Source: Stomorhina lunata
Lineage: Eukaryota; Arthropoda; Insecta; Diptera; Rhiniidae
DNA: 64,000 nucleotides
Reading direction: 5' to 3'
Assembly: GCA_933228675.1 (NCBI GenBank)
Contig: OW121743.1
Coordinates: forward strand, 80,176,363-80,240,362
Within the stretch, counting starts at the first letter, position 1; each line of letters opens with the position of its first letter. This document shows positions 24,641 to 35,393 of this stretch, piece by piece. The position numbers and the translations under genes are program-made. The notes below the pieces were generated by a model that was not told the DNA's origin, searched no databases, and saw only the letters and a list, made by a program, of their open reading frames with translations.

Positions 24641-25690
24641 TAGAAAAATTTTCTATAGACAAATTTTCTATACAATTTTTTTTTTAATGAAAAATTTTTA
24701 TAACGATAAATTTTCAATAAAAAAAATTTGTATACCCAAAAATTTTCGATAAAAAAAAGTATTTATAGCAAAAAATTTGAATACGAAAATTTTTATACCA
24801 AAAAATTTTCGATACAAAATTTTGATACTGAAAAATTTTTATACAAAAATTTTGATACAAACAATTTTTTGTACAAAAAGTTTCTATGGAAAAATTTGAA
24901 TACCGAAAAATTTCCTATAGAAAAATTTTTATACCGAAAATTTTTCTATAGAAAAATTTTTATACGGAAAAATTTGCTATAGAAAAATTTTTATACCGAA
25001 AATTTTTGTATAGAAAAATTTTTATACCGAAAAATTTCCAATAGAAAAATTTTTATACCGAAAATTTTTCTATAGAAAAATTTTTATAGAAAAATGTTTA
25101 TACCGAAACATTTTCTATAGAAAATGTTTATACCAAAAAAACTTTCTATAGAAAAATTTTTAAACTTTAAAACTTTCTATACAAAAATTTTTGAAGTTAA
25201 AAATTTTCTATAGACAAATTTTTGAGCCAAAAAATTTTCCATAGAAAAATTTTTTAACCAAACACTTTTTTGTAAAAAAATTTTCTGTAGATAAGTTTTG
25301 TTTAACCGGAAAACTTTCTATAGAAAAATTTTGATACCAAAAAGTTTTCCATACACAAATTTTAATACCGACAAGTTTTTTATTTTAAAATTTGATACCG
25401 AAAATTTTCTTATACGAAAATTTTGATACAAAAACGTTTTCTATACAAAAATTTTGATACTAAAAAATATTCTACACAAAAGTTTTTATACAAAAGAATT
25501 TTTAATAGATAAATTTGTATAACAAATATTTTTTATCGACAAAATTTTTTTATTAGACATAATATTTTACCTAAAATATTCGATAAAAATTTTCTTTTGG
25601 CAACTTTTTTATATCGAAAAGTATTTTTTATACAGAAAGTTTTCTATTTATATAGAAAACGTACGAAATTTTTTAATAGACATATTTTTA
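24641..25690 (-). repeat. Second 31-bp repeat family (CTATAGAAAAATTTTTATACC type)
   Basis: About 33 copies of a different unit containing CTATAGAAAAATTTTTATAC and CGAAAATTTTT. The period is again 31 bp. It abuts the reverse array of the main satellite without a gap. Shared length and shared CTATA and AAATTTTT words suggest a common origin, but the sequence is clearly distinct. Confidence 0.85.
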
Positions 25691-26719
25691 TTTTATAAAT
25701 TTCTATAGATATATATTCATTAATCCCAATACACATAGCCAATTATTTTAACACAGAGCTCTTCAACTATTGAATTTAGGTTTTAGTTCTCGACAAACAC
25801 CTATAATTAACACATTTGCATAATCCCTGCAAAAAAAAAACTTCTACCTTTTGATTTACCCTAATTTTTATTTTTAATTTAAACATTTCACTTCGGTCCT
25901 GTTATTTAAAATAATATGCTGATGATGACTAAAGTGTTTCCATAGAAACCATAATGAAAATTTAAATGAAAAACTAGAATAGCTACAAAAACTAAAGCAC
26001 CAAATTTCCAGAATAGCGAAAAATAAAAAAAATTTTGAAAAAAATTTACGCGGCAAAGAGGTCAAATTGTTGTAAAAACGTAGTAAATTTTAAATGCAAC
26101 TGAATTTTGGGAACATTTTTTTTTAGATTTAACGAGCGAGATGTGAGTGTGTATGTATGCTACTCCTTTTTTTTGTACAACGGAACATTCATTTTATATG
26201 TGAACATTTTATTTTCTTTTTTCATTTCCCTTTCACAACAAGTATGTATGTAGTAGTAAATGCCAAAACGCCATAGCGATGGAGATGGAGATAGTGTAGA
26301 CTTATAAATGTCGAAAAATGAAAAAAGGAGTTTATTACCAACCAGTTTAAAATAATTCTTTTATAGTCCATGTCTGTGTTTTAGCAAATGTTTTTCATCA
26401 CAAAAATTTTAGTTGGGTTCATGTTTTGAAGAGGAAGAACACTTTGGTTGAAGACCTGGGAATACAAATTTAATCTTGCATGAAGACCCACGATTTAATG
26501 TTTGTCTGTATGTTTTAGTAAAAGTTGTCGTGTTTGTTGTGAGGGAAGGAGAAGCATTACGAAGGCAAGAAATTTACTGTCAATGGCGGGAGCTAACGAC
26601 AATATTTCTTGGCTATTATGCAGTTTCAGGACAAGGTGAGTTTCGTCTACGTTTTTGTATCTACAGGAAGAATAGACAATAGTGACGATGATAACATTGA
26701 ATTACATATATAAATCGTT
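25691..26719. other. Unique intronic DNA between arrays
   Basis: No exon or RNA gene is recognised. The plus frame at 26476-26682 has mixed composition (68 codons) but no known domain and no splice support. The remainder is AT-rich. Confidence 0.4.
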
Positions 26720-29700
26720 CTCGTTTTTATAAGAAACTTTTCAAAAATTTCTTATTTTTATAAGATTTTTTTCAAAAATTTCTTATTCTTATAGGAAATT
26801 TTTCAAAATTTTCTTATTTTTATCGGAAATTTTTCAAAATTTTCTTACTTTTATAAGAAATTTTTCAAAAATTTCTTATTTTTATAAAAAATTTTTCAAA
26901 AATTTCTTATTTTTATAAGAAATTTTTCAAAAATTTCTTATTTTTATAAGAAATTTTTCAAAAATTTCTTATTTTTATAAGAAATTTTTCAAAAATTTCT
27001 TATTTTTATAAGAAATTTTTCAAAAATTTCTTATTTTTATAAGAAATTTTTCAAAAATTTCTTATTTTTATAAGAAATTTTTCAAAAATTTCTTATTTTT
27101 ATAAGAAATTTTTCAAAAATTTCTTATTTTTATAAGAAATTTTTCAAAAATTTCTTATTTTTATAAGAAATTTTTCAAAAATTTCTTATTTTTATAAGAA
27201 AATTTTCAAAAATTTCTTATTTTTATAAGAAATTTTTCAAAAATTTCTTATTTTTATAAGAAATTTTTCAAAAATTTCTTATTTTTATAAGAAATTTTTC
27301 AAAAATTTCTTATTTTTATAAGAAATTTTTCAAAAATTTCTTATTTTTATAAGAAATTTTTCAAAAATTTCTTATTTTTATAAGAAATTTTTCAAAAATT
27401 TCTTATTTTTATAAGAAATTTTTCAAAAATTTCTTATTTTTATAAGAAATTTTTCAAAAATTTCTTATTTTTATAAGAAATTTTTCAAAAATTTCTTATT
27501 TTTATAAGAAATTTTTCAAAAATTTCTTATTTTTATAAGAAATTTTTCAAAAATTTCTTATTTTTATAAGAAATTTTTCAAAAATTTCTTATTTTTATAA
27601 GAAATTTTTCAAAAATTTCTTATTTTTATAAGAAATTTTTCAAAAATTTCTTATTTTTATAAGAAATTTTTCAAAAATTTCTTATTTTTATAAGAAATTT
27701 TTCAAAAATTTCTTATTTTTATAAGAAATTTTTCAAAAATTTCTTATTTTTATAAGAAATTTTTCAAAAATTTCTTATTTTTATAAGAAATTTTTCAAAA
27801 ATTTCTTATTTTTATAAGAAATTTTTCAAAAATTTCTTATTTTATAAGAAATTTTTCAAAAATTTCTTATTTTTATAAGAAATTTTTCAAAAATTTCTTA
27901 TTTTTATAAGAAATTTTTCAAAAATTTCTTATTTTTATAAGAAATTTTTCAAAAATTTCTTATTTTTATAAGAAATTTTTCAAAAATTTCTTATTTTTAT
28001 AAGAAAATTTTCAAAAATTTCTTATTTTTATAAGAAATTTTTCAAAAATTTCTTATTTTTATAAGAAATTTTTCAAAAATTTCTTATTTTTATAAGAAAT
28101 TTTTCAAAAATTTCTTGTTTTTATAAGAAATTTTTCAAAACTTTCTTATTTTTATAAGAAATTTTTTAAAACTTTCTTATTTTTATAAGAAATTTTTCAA
28201 AAATTTCTTATTTTTATAAGAAATTTTTCAAAAATTTCTTATTTTTATAAGAAATTTTTCAAAAATTTCTTATTTTTATATTTTCTTATTTTTATAAGAA
28301 ATTTTTCAAAAATTTCTTATTTTTATAAGAAATTTTTCAAAAATTTCTTATTTTTATAAGAAATTTTTCAAAAATTTCTTATTTTTATAAGAAATTTTTC
28401 AAAAATTTCTTATTTTTATAAGAAATTTTTCAAAAATTTCTTATTTTTATAAGAAAATTTTCAAAAATTTCTTATTTTTATAAGAAATTTTTCAAAAATT
28501 TCTTATTTTTATAAGAAATTTTTCAAAAATTTCTTATTTTTATAAGAAATTTTTCAAAAATTTCTTATTTTTATAAGAAATTTTTCAAAAATTTCTTATT
28601 TTTATAAGAAATTTTTCAAAAATTTCTTATTTTTATAAGAAATTTTTCAAAAATTTCTTATTTTTATAAGAAATTTTTCAAAAATTTCTTATTTTTATAA
28701 GAAATTTTTCAAAACTTTCTTATTTTTATAAGAAATTTTTCAAAAATTTCTTATTTTTATAAGAAATTTTTCAAAAATTTCTTATTTTTATAAGAAATTT
28801 TTCAAAAATTTCTTATTTTTATAAGAAATTTTTCAAAAATTTCTTATTTTTATAAGAAATTTTTCAAAACTTTCTTATTTTTATAAGAAATTTTTCAAAA
28901 ATTTCTTATTTTTATAAGAAATTTTTCAAAACTTTCTTATTTTTATAAGAAATTTTTCAAAAATTTCTTATTTTTATAAGAAATTTTTCAAAAATTTCTT
29001 ATTTTTATAAGAAATTTTTCAAAAATTTCTTATTTTTATAAGAAATTTTTCAAAAATTTCTTATTTGTATAAGAAATTTTTCAAAAATTTCTTATTTTTA
29101 TAAGAAATTTTTCAAAAATTTCTTGTTTTTATAAGAAATTTTTCAAAACTTTCTTATTTTTATAAGAAATTTTTTAAAACTTTCTTATTTTTATAAGAAA
29201 TTTTTCAAAAATTTCTTATTTTTATAAGAAATTTTTCAAAAATTTCTTATTTTTATAAGAAATTTTTCAAAAATTTCTTATTTTTATAAGAAATTTTTCA
29301 AAAATTTCTTATTTTTATAAGAAATTTTTCAAAAATTTCTTATTTTTATAAGAAATTTTTCAAAAATTTCTTATTTTTATAAGAAATTTTTCAAAACTTT
29401 CTTATTTTTATAAGAAATTTTTCAAAAATTTCTTATTTTTATAAGAAATTTTTCAAAATTTTTTTATTTTTATAGGAAATTTTTCAAAAATTTCTTATTT
29501 TTATAGGAAATTTTTCAAAAATTTCTTATTTTTATAGGAAATTTTTCAAAAATTTCTTATTTTGATACGAAATTTTTAAAAAATTTGTTATTTTTATAGG
29601 AAATTTTTCAAAAATTTCTGATTTTTATACGAAATTTTTCAAAAATTTCTTATTTTTATAGGAAATTTTTCAAAAAATTTCAATTATTATAGGAAATTTT

Positions 29701-29870
29701 TCAAAAATTTCTTATTTTTATAAGAAATTTTTCAAAAATTTCTTATTTTTATAAGAAATTTTTCAAAAATTTTTTATTTTTATAATTAAAATAAAAAATT
29801 TCTTATTTTAATAGGAAATTTTTCAAAAATTTCTTATTTTTATAGGAAATTTTTCAAAAATTTGAATTTT
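26720..29870 (+). repeat. 31-bp satellite array, forward, nearly homogeneous
   Basis: About 100 copies. From roughly 26860 to 29450 most are identical, with the unit GAAATTTTTCAAAAATTTC plus TTATTTTTATAA. Here AAGAA replaces the AGGAA found in most other arrays, which makes both halves of the unit palindromic. Both edges, especially 29460-29870, keep the older AGGAA form. A ~16-bp irregularity lies near 28275. The uniformity points to recent amplification within the intron of the stargazin-like gene. Confidence 0.98.
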
Positions 29871-30012
29871 CGTACTTAGAGGACCATAACACATTAACAA
29901 AAAAAAAGTTTAACTAAAGTGTAATTTTGGCTGTTGACCAAGGTCGAAAAAGTCGCATTCGCATTTCAGAATTTTTTTTGCAGCATACTTTTAGGATAAT
30001 CTACATAGTATA

Positions 30013-30380
30013 TGTAGGGCATCAACCGCGGTCGACCTCTGAAAACAATACAAGAGATAACCTGATTTGACGACAGAGACAAACAATAATAACGGGACAT
30101 AAGAAACTGACATGACAGAATAAAAGGAGACGAAGACGAAAATAATATAGATCATAAGTTAGTTGATAAGTTACGCCCAACATGGAAAGATCGTAGTAGT
30201 TCATAAGTATTTTAATAATAATCTTTTCTTAATAAATATTTTTAAATGAAAGTGTTGTGTTGTTAATTGAAAAAGGGATATGAGAGAAATATCCTACATC
30301 TTTGAGAGTTCAACCAGGATATGTGTCATTATCCTACAACTTTTGAGAATTCAACCGGGATATGAAAGAAATATCCCACA
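30013..30380 (+). repeat. 5' LTR
   Basis: 368 bp, from TGTAGGGCATC to ATATCCCACA. It is the direct-repeat partner of 35022-35389, with two C/T differences near its 3' end. The last ~110 bp contain a short reiterated motif (GGATATG, ATCCTACA, TTGAGA, TTCAACC). That motif continues past the LTR end into the leader. Confidence 0.97.
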
Positions 30381-30670
30381 ACTTTTGGGGACTCAACCGA
30401 AATTGGAAGACTCCCACATTATTGGAAGTTCAACCAAAATGTCATCTTAAATGTGAGCCGATGAGAAAAATGGTGTTGAAGATGTGTTTTTTTTTTGCAT
30501 TAACAAGATTAACAAAAGAAGTTTGTGTTTTTGCATTAGCAAAAGTGTTTTTTTTTGAGAAAAGAGTGAGAGAACAAATAAAAGAAAAAAAAAACTCACC
30601 CTGAAAAAAAAAGACGTTATTTTTTAAAAAATGATTTCTATGTGAAGAAAGAAATAAAAAAAAAATAAAA

Positions 30671-31060
30671 AACTGTGGAGAGAAACAGATATTGTTGTCT
30701 CTTAAAAAACTGTGGAGGGAAACAGACTTCGTTTTGTTGTCCCTTAAAAAAGAAGAAATAAAAAAAAACTGTGGAGAGAAACAGATATTGTTGTCTCTTA
30801 AAAAACTGTGGAGGGAAACAGACTTCGTTTTGTTGTCCCTTAAAAAAGAAGAAATAAAAAACTGTGGAGAGAAACAGATATTGTTGTCTCTTAAAAAACT
30901 GTGGAGGGAAACAGACTTCGTTTTGTTGTCCCTTAAAAAAGAAGAAATAAAAAACTGTGGAGAGAAACAGATATTGTTGTCTCTTAAAAAACTGTGGAGA
31001 GAAACAGACATTGTCTTGTTGTCTCTTAAAAAGAAAGAAAAAATTGTGGAGTGAAACAAA
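30671..31060 (+). repeat. Four-copy 93-96 bp tandem repeat in the leader
   Basis: Units start at about 30671, 30767, 30860 and 30953. Each consists of two related ~45-bp halves starting AACTGTGGAGAGAAACAGA or AACTGTGGAGGGAAACAGA, followed by TTGTTGTCTCTTAAAA or its CCC variant. Degenerate half-units continue to about 31200. The unit length is a multiple of three apart from poly-A changes, so both strands stay open through it. Confidence 0.93.
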
Positions 31061-31717
31061 TGATCTTTGTTGTCTCTAAAAAAAAAAAAAAAACTGTGGA
31101 GTAAAGCAAATATTGCTGTTACTTAAAAAACAAAAATACTGTGGAGGGAAACAGACTTAGTTCTGTTGTCTCTTATAAAAAGAAGAAAAAAAATTGTGTT
31201 GTTGTGGAACGAAACTTAGAGTGTTGTTGTCGTTCATCAAAAATCAAAACTTAACGTGTTGAAAGAAGAAAAACAAAACTATTCTTGCCATCAAGCAGAA
31301 AAACGAAAAGATGAAAAAATACTGTGTGTTGTCAATGTAAAGAAAAGAAACTTGTGATCAGGTGGTTGAAAAACAAAAAACTTTGTTGGTGTTTTTGAAA
31401 ATCAAAACAAGACGTGTTTGAAACAAAATTTTAAGAAGAAAGAAAAAACACTCGCAATTGTGTTTCATCATAAACTGTTGTTGGTGTTGCCTAGGGAAGT
31501 GTAAGCTGTTGTTGCTTAGTGAAGTGTATGCTGTAATTGGTGTTGCCTAGTGAAGTGTTTGCTGTTGTTGTTGCCTTGTGAAGTGTGTGACGCAGTGACG
31601 CAGCAGATTGAATAAACAATATTTGGTGGTGCGCAGTAGCAGAGACGATTGCTAAAAGACGCGCAGTGGGTGAGAACAATTGTATGGAAAATTTGTTGTG
31701 AAAATCGAACGTAACTT

Positions 31718-32010
31718 AATATTTTGATTTTGATTAATTTTGATAATAATTTCGATTATTAAAGTAACGTAAAAGAGATTTGGAAATTGAAGTAATATTT
31801 TGATTTTGATTAATTTTGATAATAATTTTGAATATTAGAGTAACGTAAAAGAGATATTTTGATTTTGATTAATTTTGATAATAATTTCGATTATTAAAGT
31901 AATGTAAAAGAGATTTGGAAATTGAAGTAATATTTTGATTTTGGTTAATTTTGATGATAACTTTGATTGTTAAAGTAACGTAAAACAAAGAGATTTGGAA
32001 ATTGAAATAA
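31718..32010 (+). repeat. Four-copy repeat upstream of Gag
   Basis: Four copies of a unit starting AATATTTTGATTTTGATTAA and running through AAAGTAACGTAAAAGAGA. Copy 2 lacks the terminal GATTTGGAAATTGAAGT segment. The array lies ~125 bp before the Gag start codon and is probably part of the untranslated leader. Confidence 0.88.
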
Positions 32011-32134
32011 GAGAATTTGATTGATAAATTATTAAATCTTACAATATCTATAAGATTTTGGAATACTAGTTGAAGTATTTGATAAATTTATATTTTTATA
32101 ATATTATTATATATTTTCATTTAAATTTTTAAAA

Positions 32135-34300
32135 ATGGATAAGCAAACTATTTTAAGACTAAATGTTACTGAGCTTAGAGAAGAGTTGACTAAGTTAAGA
32201 CTTAATACTCAAGGACTTAAGGCAGACTTGCAGGAAAGACTTTTAGGGCATTACGGACTAACAAGTTCGGACGGTACAGTCGACACGGATGATTGTGTTA
32301 GTGCAGTCGGTTCTGATGTAAGTGATATGGCCGAAGCCGGCGCAATCGTGGAAAGAGTAGTCCCTGTACATAAGAGCTTATATACGTTGAAAGATGTGGA
32401 ATGTCTATCGCCTTTTAGTGGAACAGATTCACCTGACATTAATCAGTGGATCAGCGAATTTGAGGAGATGGCTGAAATTGTGCAGTGGAACTCGCTGCAG
32501 ATGTTTGTGTACGCAAGACAGTTGCTGGTTGGAGCAGCGAAAATGTTTGTTAGGAGTCAAAGTGGCCTTAGAGATTGGCAAATGCTAAAGAGATGTTTGC
32601 AGAAAGAGTTTGAGGTTTCTTTTTCATCAGCAGAAGTTCATCGGAAGTTACGAAGTAGAAAATTAAATAGAAGTGAGACAATGTTAGAGTACTTGTACTG
32701 TTTAATGGAGTTGGGCAAGACAATACAATTAGACGAGAAGAGTTTAGTCGAATATTTCATTGATGGAATCCCAGATTCAAAATTTAATAAAACAGTCCTT
32801 TACCAGGCCAATAACATAAGCGAATTGAAGAGACAAATTCAAGTGTATGAGAAAGTAAGACTCACTCCCAGGTCATCATACAAGGGCAAGGAGTCATTTA
32901 CTGCGGAAAAGAAAGTTGAATCAGAAAAGTCAGAAAAGCCGGAAACCAGTAAGAGTAATAGGAGGTGCTATAAGTGTGGTGTATCTTCGCATCTTGCTAG
33001 AGATTGTCCCGAGAAACAAATTAAGTGTTTCAAGTGCCACAAATTTGGACATCGTTCATTTGAATGCAAGAATATAAAACAAGAAACACAGGCTGCAAAG
33101 TCAGAGCAGGGACAAGCTAATATGGTTCGCAGGGGTCGAGGCTTAATTTTTAAAGATATCACGATAATGGGTAGAACTTTAGAAGCATTGATCGATACCG
33201 GATGTGATGTGTGCATTATGAGAAATGACATGTTGTTAATTTTGGGAGATGTTGAGTTCATTCCTGAGAAGGTGAAGCTATATGGTATCGGTGACAGTAT
33301 GATCGTGACGTTAGGTCGTTTTGATAGTAAGATTGAAATAGATGGCCTAGAATTTGATGTGACCTTTTATGTCGTTAAGGAGAATGACGCTATTCACTCC
33401 ATAATGATAGGAAATACTTTGATGAGAAAAGCGGAGGTAACAATTAAAAATGGAGAAGCTTTATTTAAAAAGCCCTCGTGTGAGAATATTCTTCTTAAAG
33501 AATTTGAGAGTATTTGCTTGAACGCAGAGCAGTTCATTCCGGAAGTTGAAACGAAGCTAGCTCATTTAGAAGGATCAATAGCTGATAGAGTTGTTAAGAT
33601 GATTTCAGACTACAAGCCGAGAGATGATTTCAAGAGTCCAGTTGAAATGAAAATAGTGTTAAGAGATGACACACCGGTTTACCAGCGTCCAAGACGTTTA
33701 CCTTTATTACAAGATTTTTCATACGAAATTGAGCATAGGCCAGGTAGTAAAATGCAGCATGTCGACGCATTGAGTCGAATGTCGTGCCTGATAGTTGAAT
33801 CAAGTTTATCCCATCGTATGCGAGAAGCCCAGGAAGTTGATGATAGAACAAAGGTGTTGAGAGCAATCTTGGAATTTGGAGATTATGAAGATTATTTTAT
33901 GAAAAATGATGTGTTATTTAAGGATCACGTTAAAGAACTGATCGTGGTGCCAGTCCAGATGGAAAACGAAATCATAATGTTGGCGCACAAACAGGGTCAC
34001 TATGGAGTTGCAAAGACCCAAGAAATAATAGAGAAACAGTATTACATACCTCAATTAGCGGTAAAGGTGTCAAAGATAGTTCGAAGTTGCATGGAGTGCC
34101 TTATCACTGATGCAAAAACTGGAAGGAAAGAAGGATTTCTAAATCCTATTGATAAGGAGGATATCCCTTTGAAGACGTACCATGTTGATCATGTAGGTCC
34201 CATGGAGATAACGAAGAAAGCGTATAATTATATTTTTGTTGTCGTAGATGGTTTTACGAAGTTCGTGTGGCTTTATCCCACGAAGTCAACAGATGCTTAG
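32135..34300 (+). pseudogene. Gag-Pol polyprotein, RT-RNase H deleted, ends at stop in integrase
   Basis: 721 codons from ATG to TAG. The first ~45 residues match a SAP DNA-binding motif (LNVTELREEL, then LKADLQERLL). Residues ~90-260 are a Ty3/gypsy capsid-like region. Two CX2CX4HX4C zinc knuckles lie at about 278-291 and 297-310. The protease motif is IDTGCDV with Asp at 354. VYQRPRRLP, the start of RT, runs directly at about residue 523 into LLQDFSYEIEHRPG...HVDALSR, the end of RNase H. RT catalytic motifs are absent. Integrase follows with an H-H-C-C zinc domain and the first catalytic Asp (residue 685, YHVDHVGP). A TAG at 34298-34300 interrupts it before the second Asp. It acts in the retrotransposon life cycle and is defective in this copy. 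Confidence 0.93.
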
Positions 34301-35026
34301 TCGGTGATAGATTGTTTAGAGCGACAGTCTGCAGTGTTTGGAAACCCAATGAGAATTGTGACAGATAGGGGCGCAGCGTTCACCTCTAATGCTTTTAAAG
34401 ATTATTGTAAGGAGGAAAATATACAGCATTTACAAATTGCTACTGGTGTTCCTCGTGGTAACGGTCAGGTAGAGCGAATGCACAAAATTGTAGTCCCGAT
34501 GTTAACTAAGCTGTGCATCGAAGACCCGAAAAGTTGGTTTAAACATGTCCGCCGGGTACAAACGCTGATCAATTCCACTAAGTCGAGAAGTACGCAATAT
34601 ACACCCTTTAAGCTTTTGACTGGGGTAGAAATGAGATTGCCAGACTATCCCGATATGCGTGAAATAATGAACACAGAAGAAATAGAAAGTTGGATTAACG
34701 ACCATGACGAAAGGCGTGCTGAAGCCAGGATTAGTATAAACAAGGTACAAAGAGAGAATTGTAAGACTTTCAACAGTAGACGTAAACTAGAAGAGACGTA
34801 TGAGTTGAATGAGTTGGTCGCCATCAAGCGCACTCAGTTCGGAACTGGTCTTAAATTGAGAGGAAAGTTTCTTGGTCCATACAAGATAATTAAAAAGCTA
34901 CCTCATGGAAGATATGAAGTACAGAAGGTGGGAGACCACGAAGGTCCAGCTCGGACAACCACGGTTGCTGAATTTATGAAGAGATGGCAATCCGAGCCGT
35001 ATCGCCGTCAGGAGGGCCGATTGTAG
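34301..35026 (+). pseudogene. Downstream half of integrase, after in-frame stop
   Basis: The same reading frame continues after the TAG for about 241 codons. It carries the second and third integrase catalytic residues: TDRGAAF (Asp at 34364-34366) and GQVERMHK (Glu at 34472-34474). They are separated by 35 residues, as in the DDX35E retroviral-type integrase fold. A basic C-terminal domain follows (GKFLGPYKI, HGRYEV). The stop codon TAG (35024-35026) lies inside the first five bases of the 3' LTR. The fragment has no good start of its own and would only be made by readthrough, so I treat it as the broken tail of the upstream frame. Confidence 0.93.
35010..35021 (+). other. Probable polypurine tract
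   Basis: AGGAGGGCCGAT immediately precedes the 3' LTR, where plus-strand priming is expected. The purine run is short and interrupted by CC, so the call rests mainly on position. It also encodes the last residues of the integrase frame. Confidence 0.45.
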
Positions 35027-35389
35027 GGCATCAACCGCGGTCGACCTCTGAAAACAATACAAGAGATAACCTGATTTGACGACAGAGACAAACAATAATA
35101 ACGGGACATAAGAAACTGACATGACAGAATAAAAGGAGACGAAGACGAAAATAATATAGATCATAAGTTAGTTGATAAGTTACGCCCAACATGGAAAGAT
35201 CGTAGTAGTTCATAAGTATTTTAATAATAATCTTTTCTTAATAAATATTTTTAAATGAAAGTGTTGTGTTGTTAATTGAAAAAGGGATATGAGAGAAATA
35301 TCCTACATCTTTGAGAGTTCAACCAGGATATGTGTCATTATCCTACAACTTTTGAGAATTCAACTGGGATATGAAAGAAATATCCTACA
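35022..35389 (+). repeat. 3' LTR
   Basis: 368 bp, TGTAGGGCATC to ATATCCTACA, with perfect TGTAGG/CCTACA ends. It differs from the 5' copy at about 35365 and 35386. It is followed by the TATA target duplication. Confidence 0.97.
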
Positions 35390-35393
35390 TATA

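Larger units (their letters stand above)
30381..32134 (+). other. Long repetitive leader of the LTR element
   Basis: 1.75 kb of non-coding leader precedes Gag. It begins with further copies of the LTR-end motif, so the primer-binding site lies in this repeat. I could not match it to a specific tRNA. It then contains a 93-96 bp tandem repeat (30671 to about 31060, decaying to 31200) and a ~60-77 bp repeat (31718-32010). The middle (31200-31700) is rich in GTTGTTG and AGTGAAGTG words. Long open frames on both strands here are repeat artefacts. Confidence 0.8.
30013..35389 (+). mobile_element. Ty3/gypsy-type LTR retrotransposon, internally deleted
   Basis: A complete 5377-bp insertion has 368-bp LTRs starting TGTAGG and ending CCTACA (CCCACA in the 5' copy), flanked by a TATA duplication (30009-30012 and 35390-35393). 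It lies antisense to the stargazin-like gene within its intron. The LTRs differ at two positions (about 99.5% identity), so insertion was recent. Internal order is a long repetitive leader, then Gag with a SAP-like domain, protease, a reverse transcriptase-RNase H remnant, and integrase. Most of RT and RNase H is missing and an in-frame stop splits integrase, so this copy is not autonomous. No envelope gene is present. Confidence 0.95.

Noticed and set aside
26476..26682. 68-codon plus frame with mixed composition
   Set aside because: It has no family resemblance and no splice-site support. It sits inside the large intron, opposite in strand to the gene. Left unannotated.
26720..29870. CRISPR array resemblance (regular short repeats)
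   Set aside because: Units are contiguous with no unique spacers, no cas genes are present, and the genome is eukaryotic. It is a tandem satellite.
30022..30204. 60-codon minus frame repeated identically at 35031-35213
   Set aside because: It lies inside the LTR, so it is duplicated by the LTR pair. There is no evidence of coding.
30442..31059. 205-codon minus-strand frame and overlapping plus-strand frame
   Set aside because: Both translate the 93-96 bp leader repeat of the LTR element. Composition is repetitive and no start or domain is convincing.
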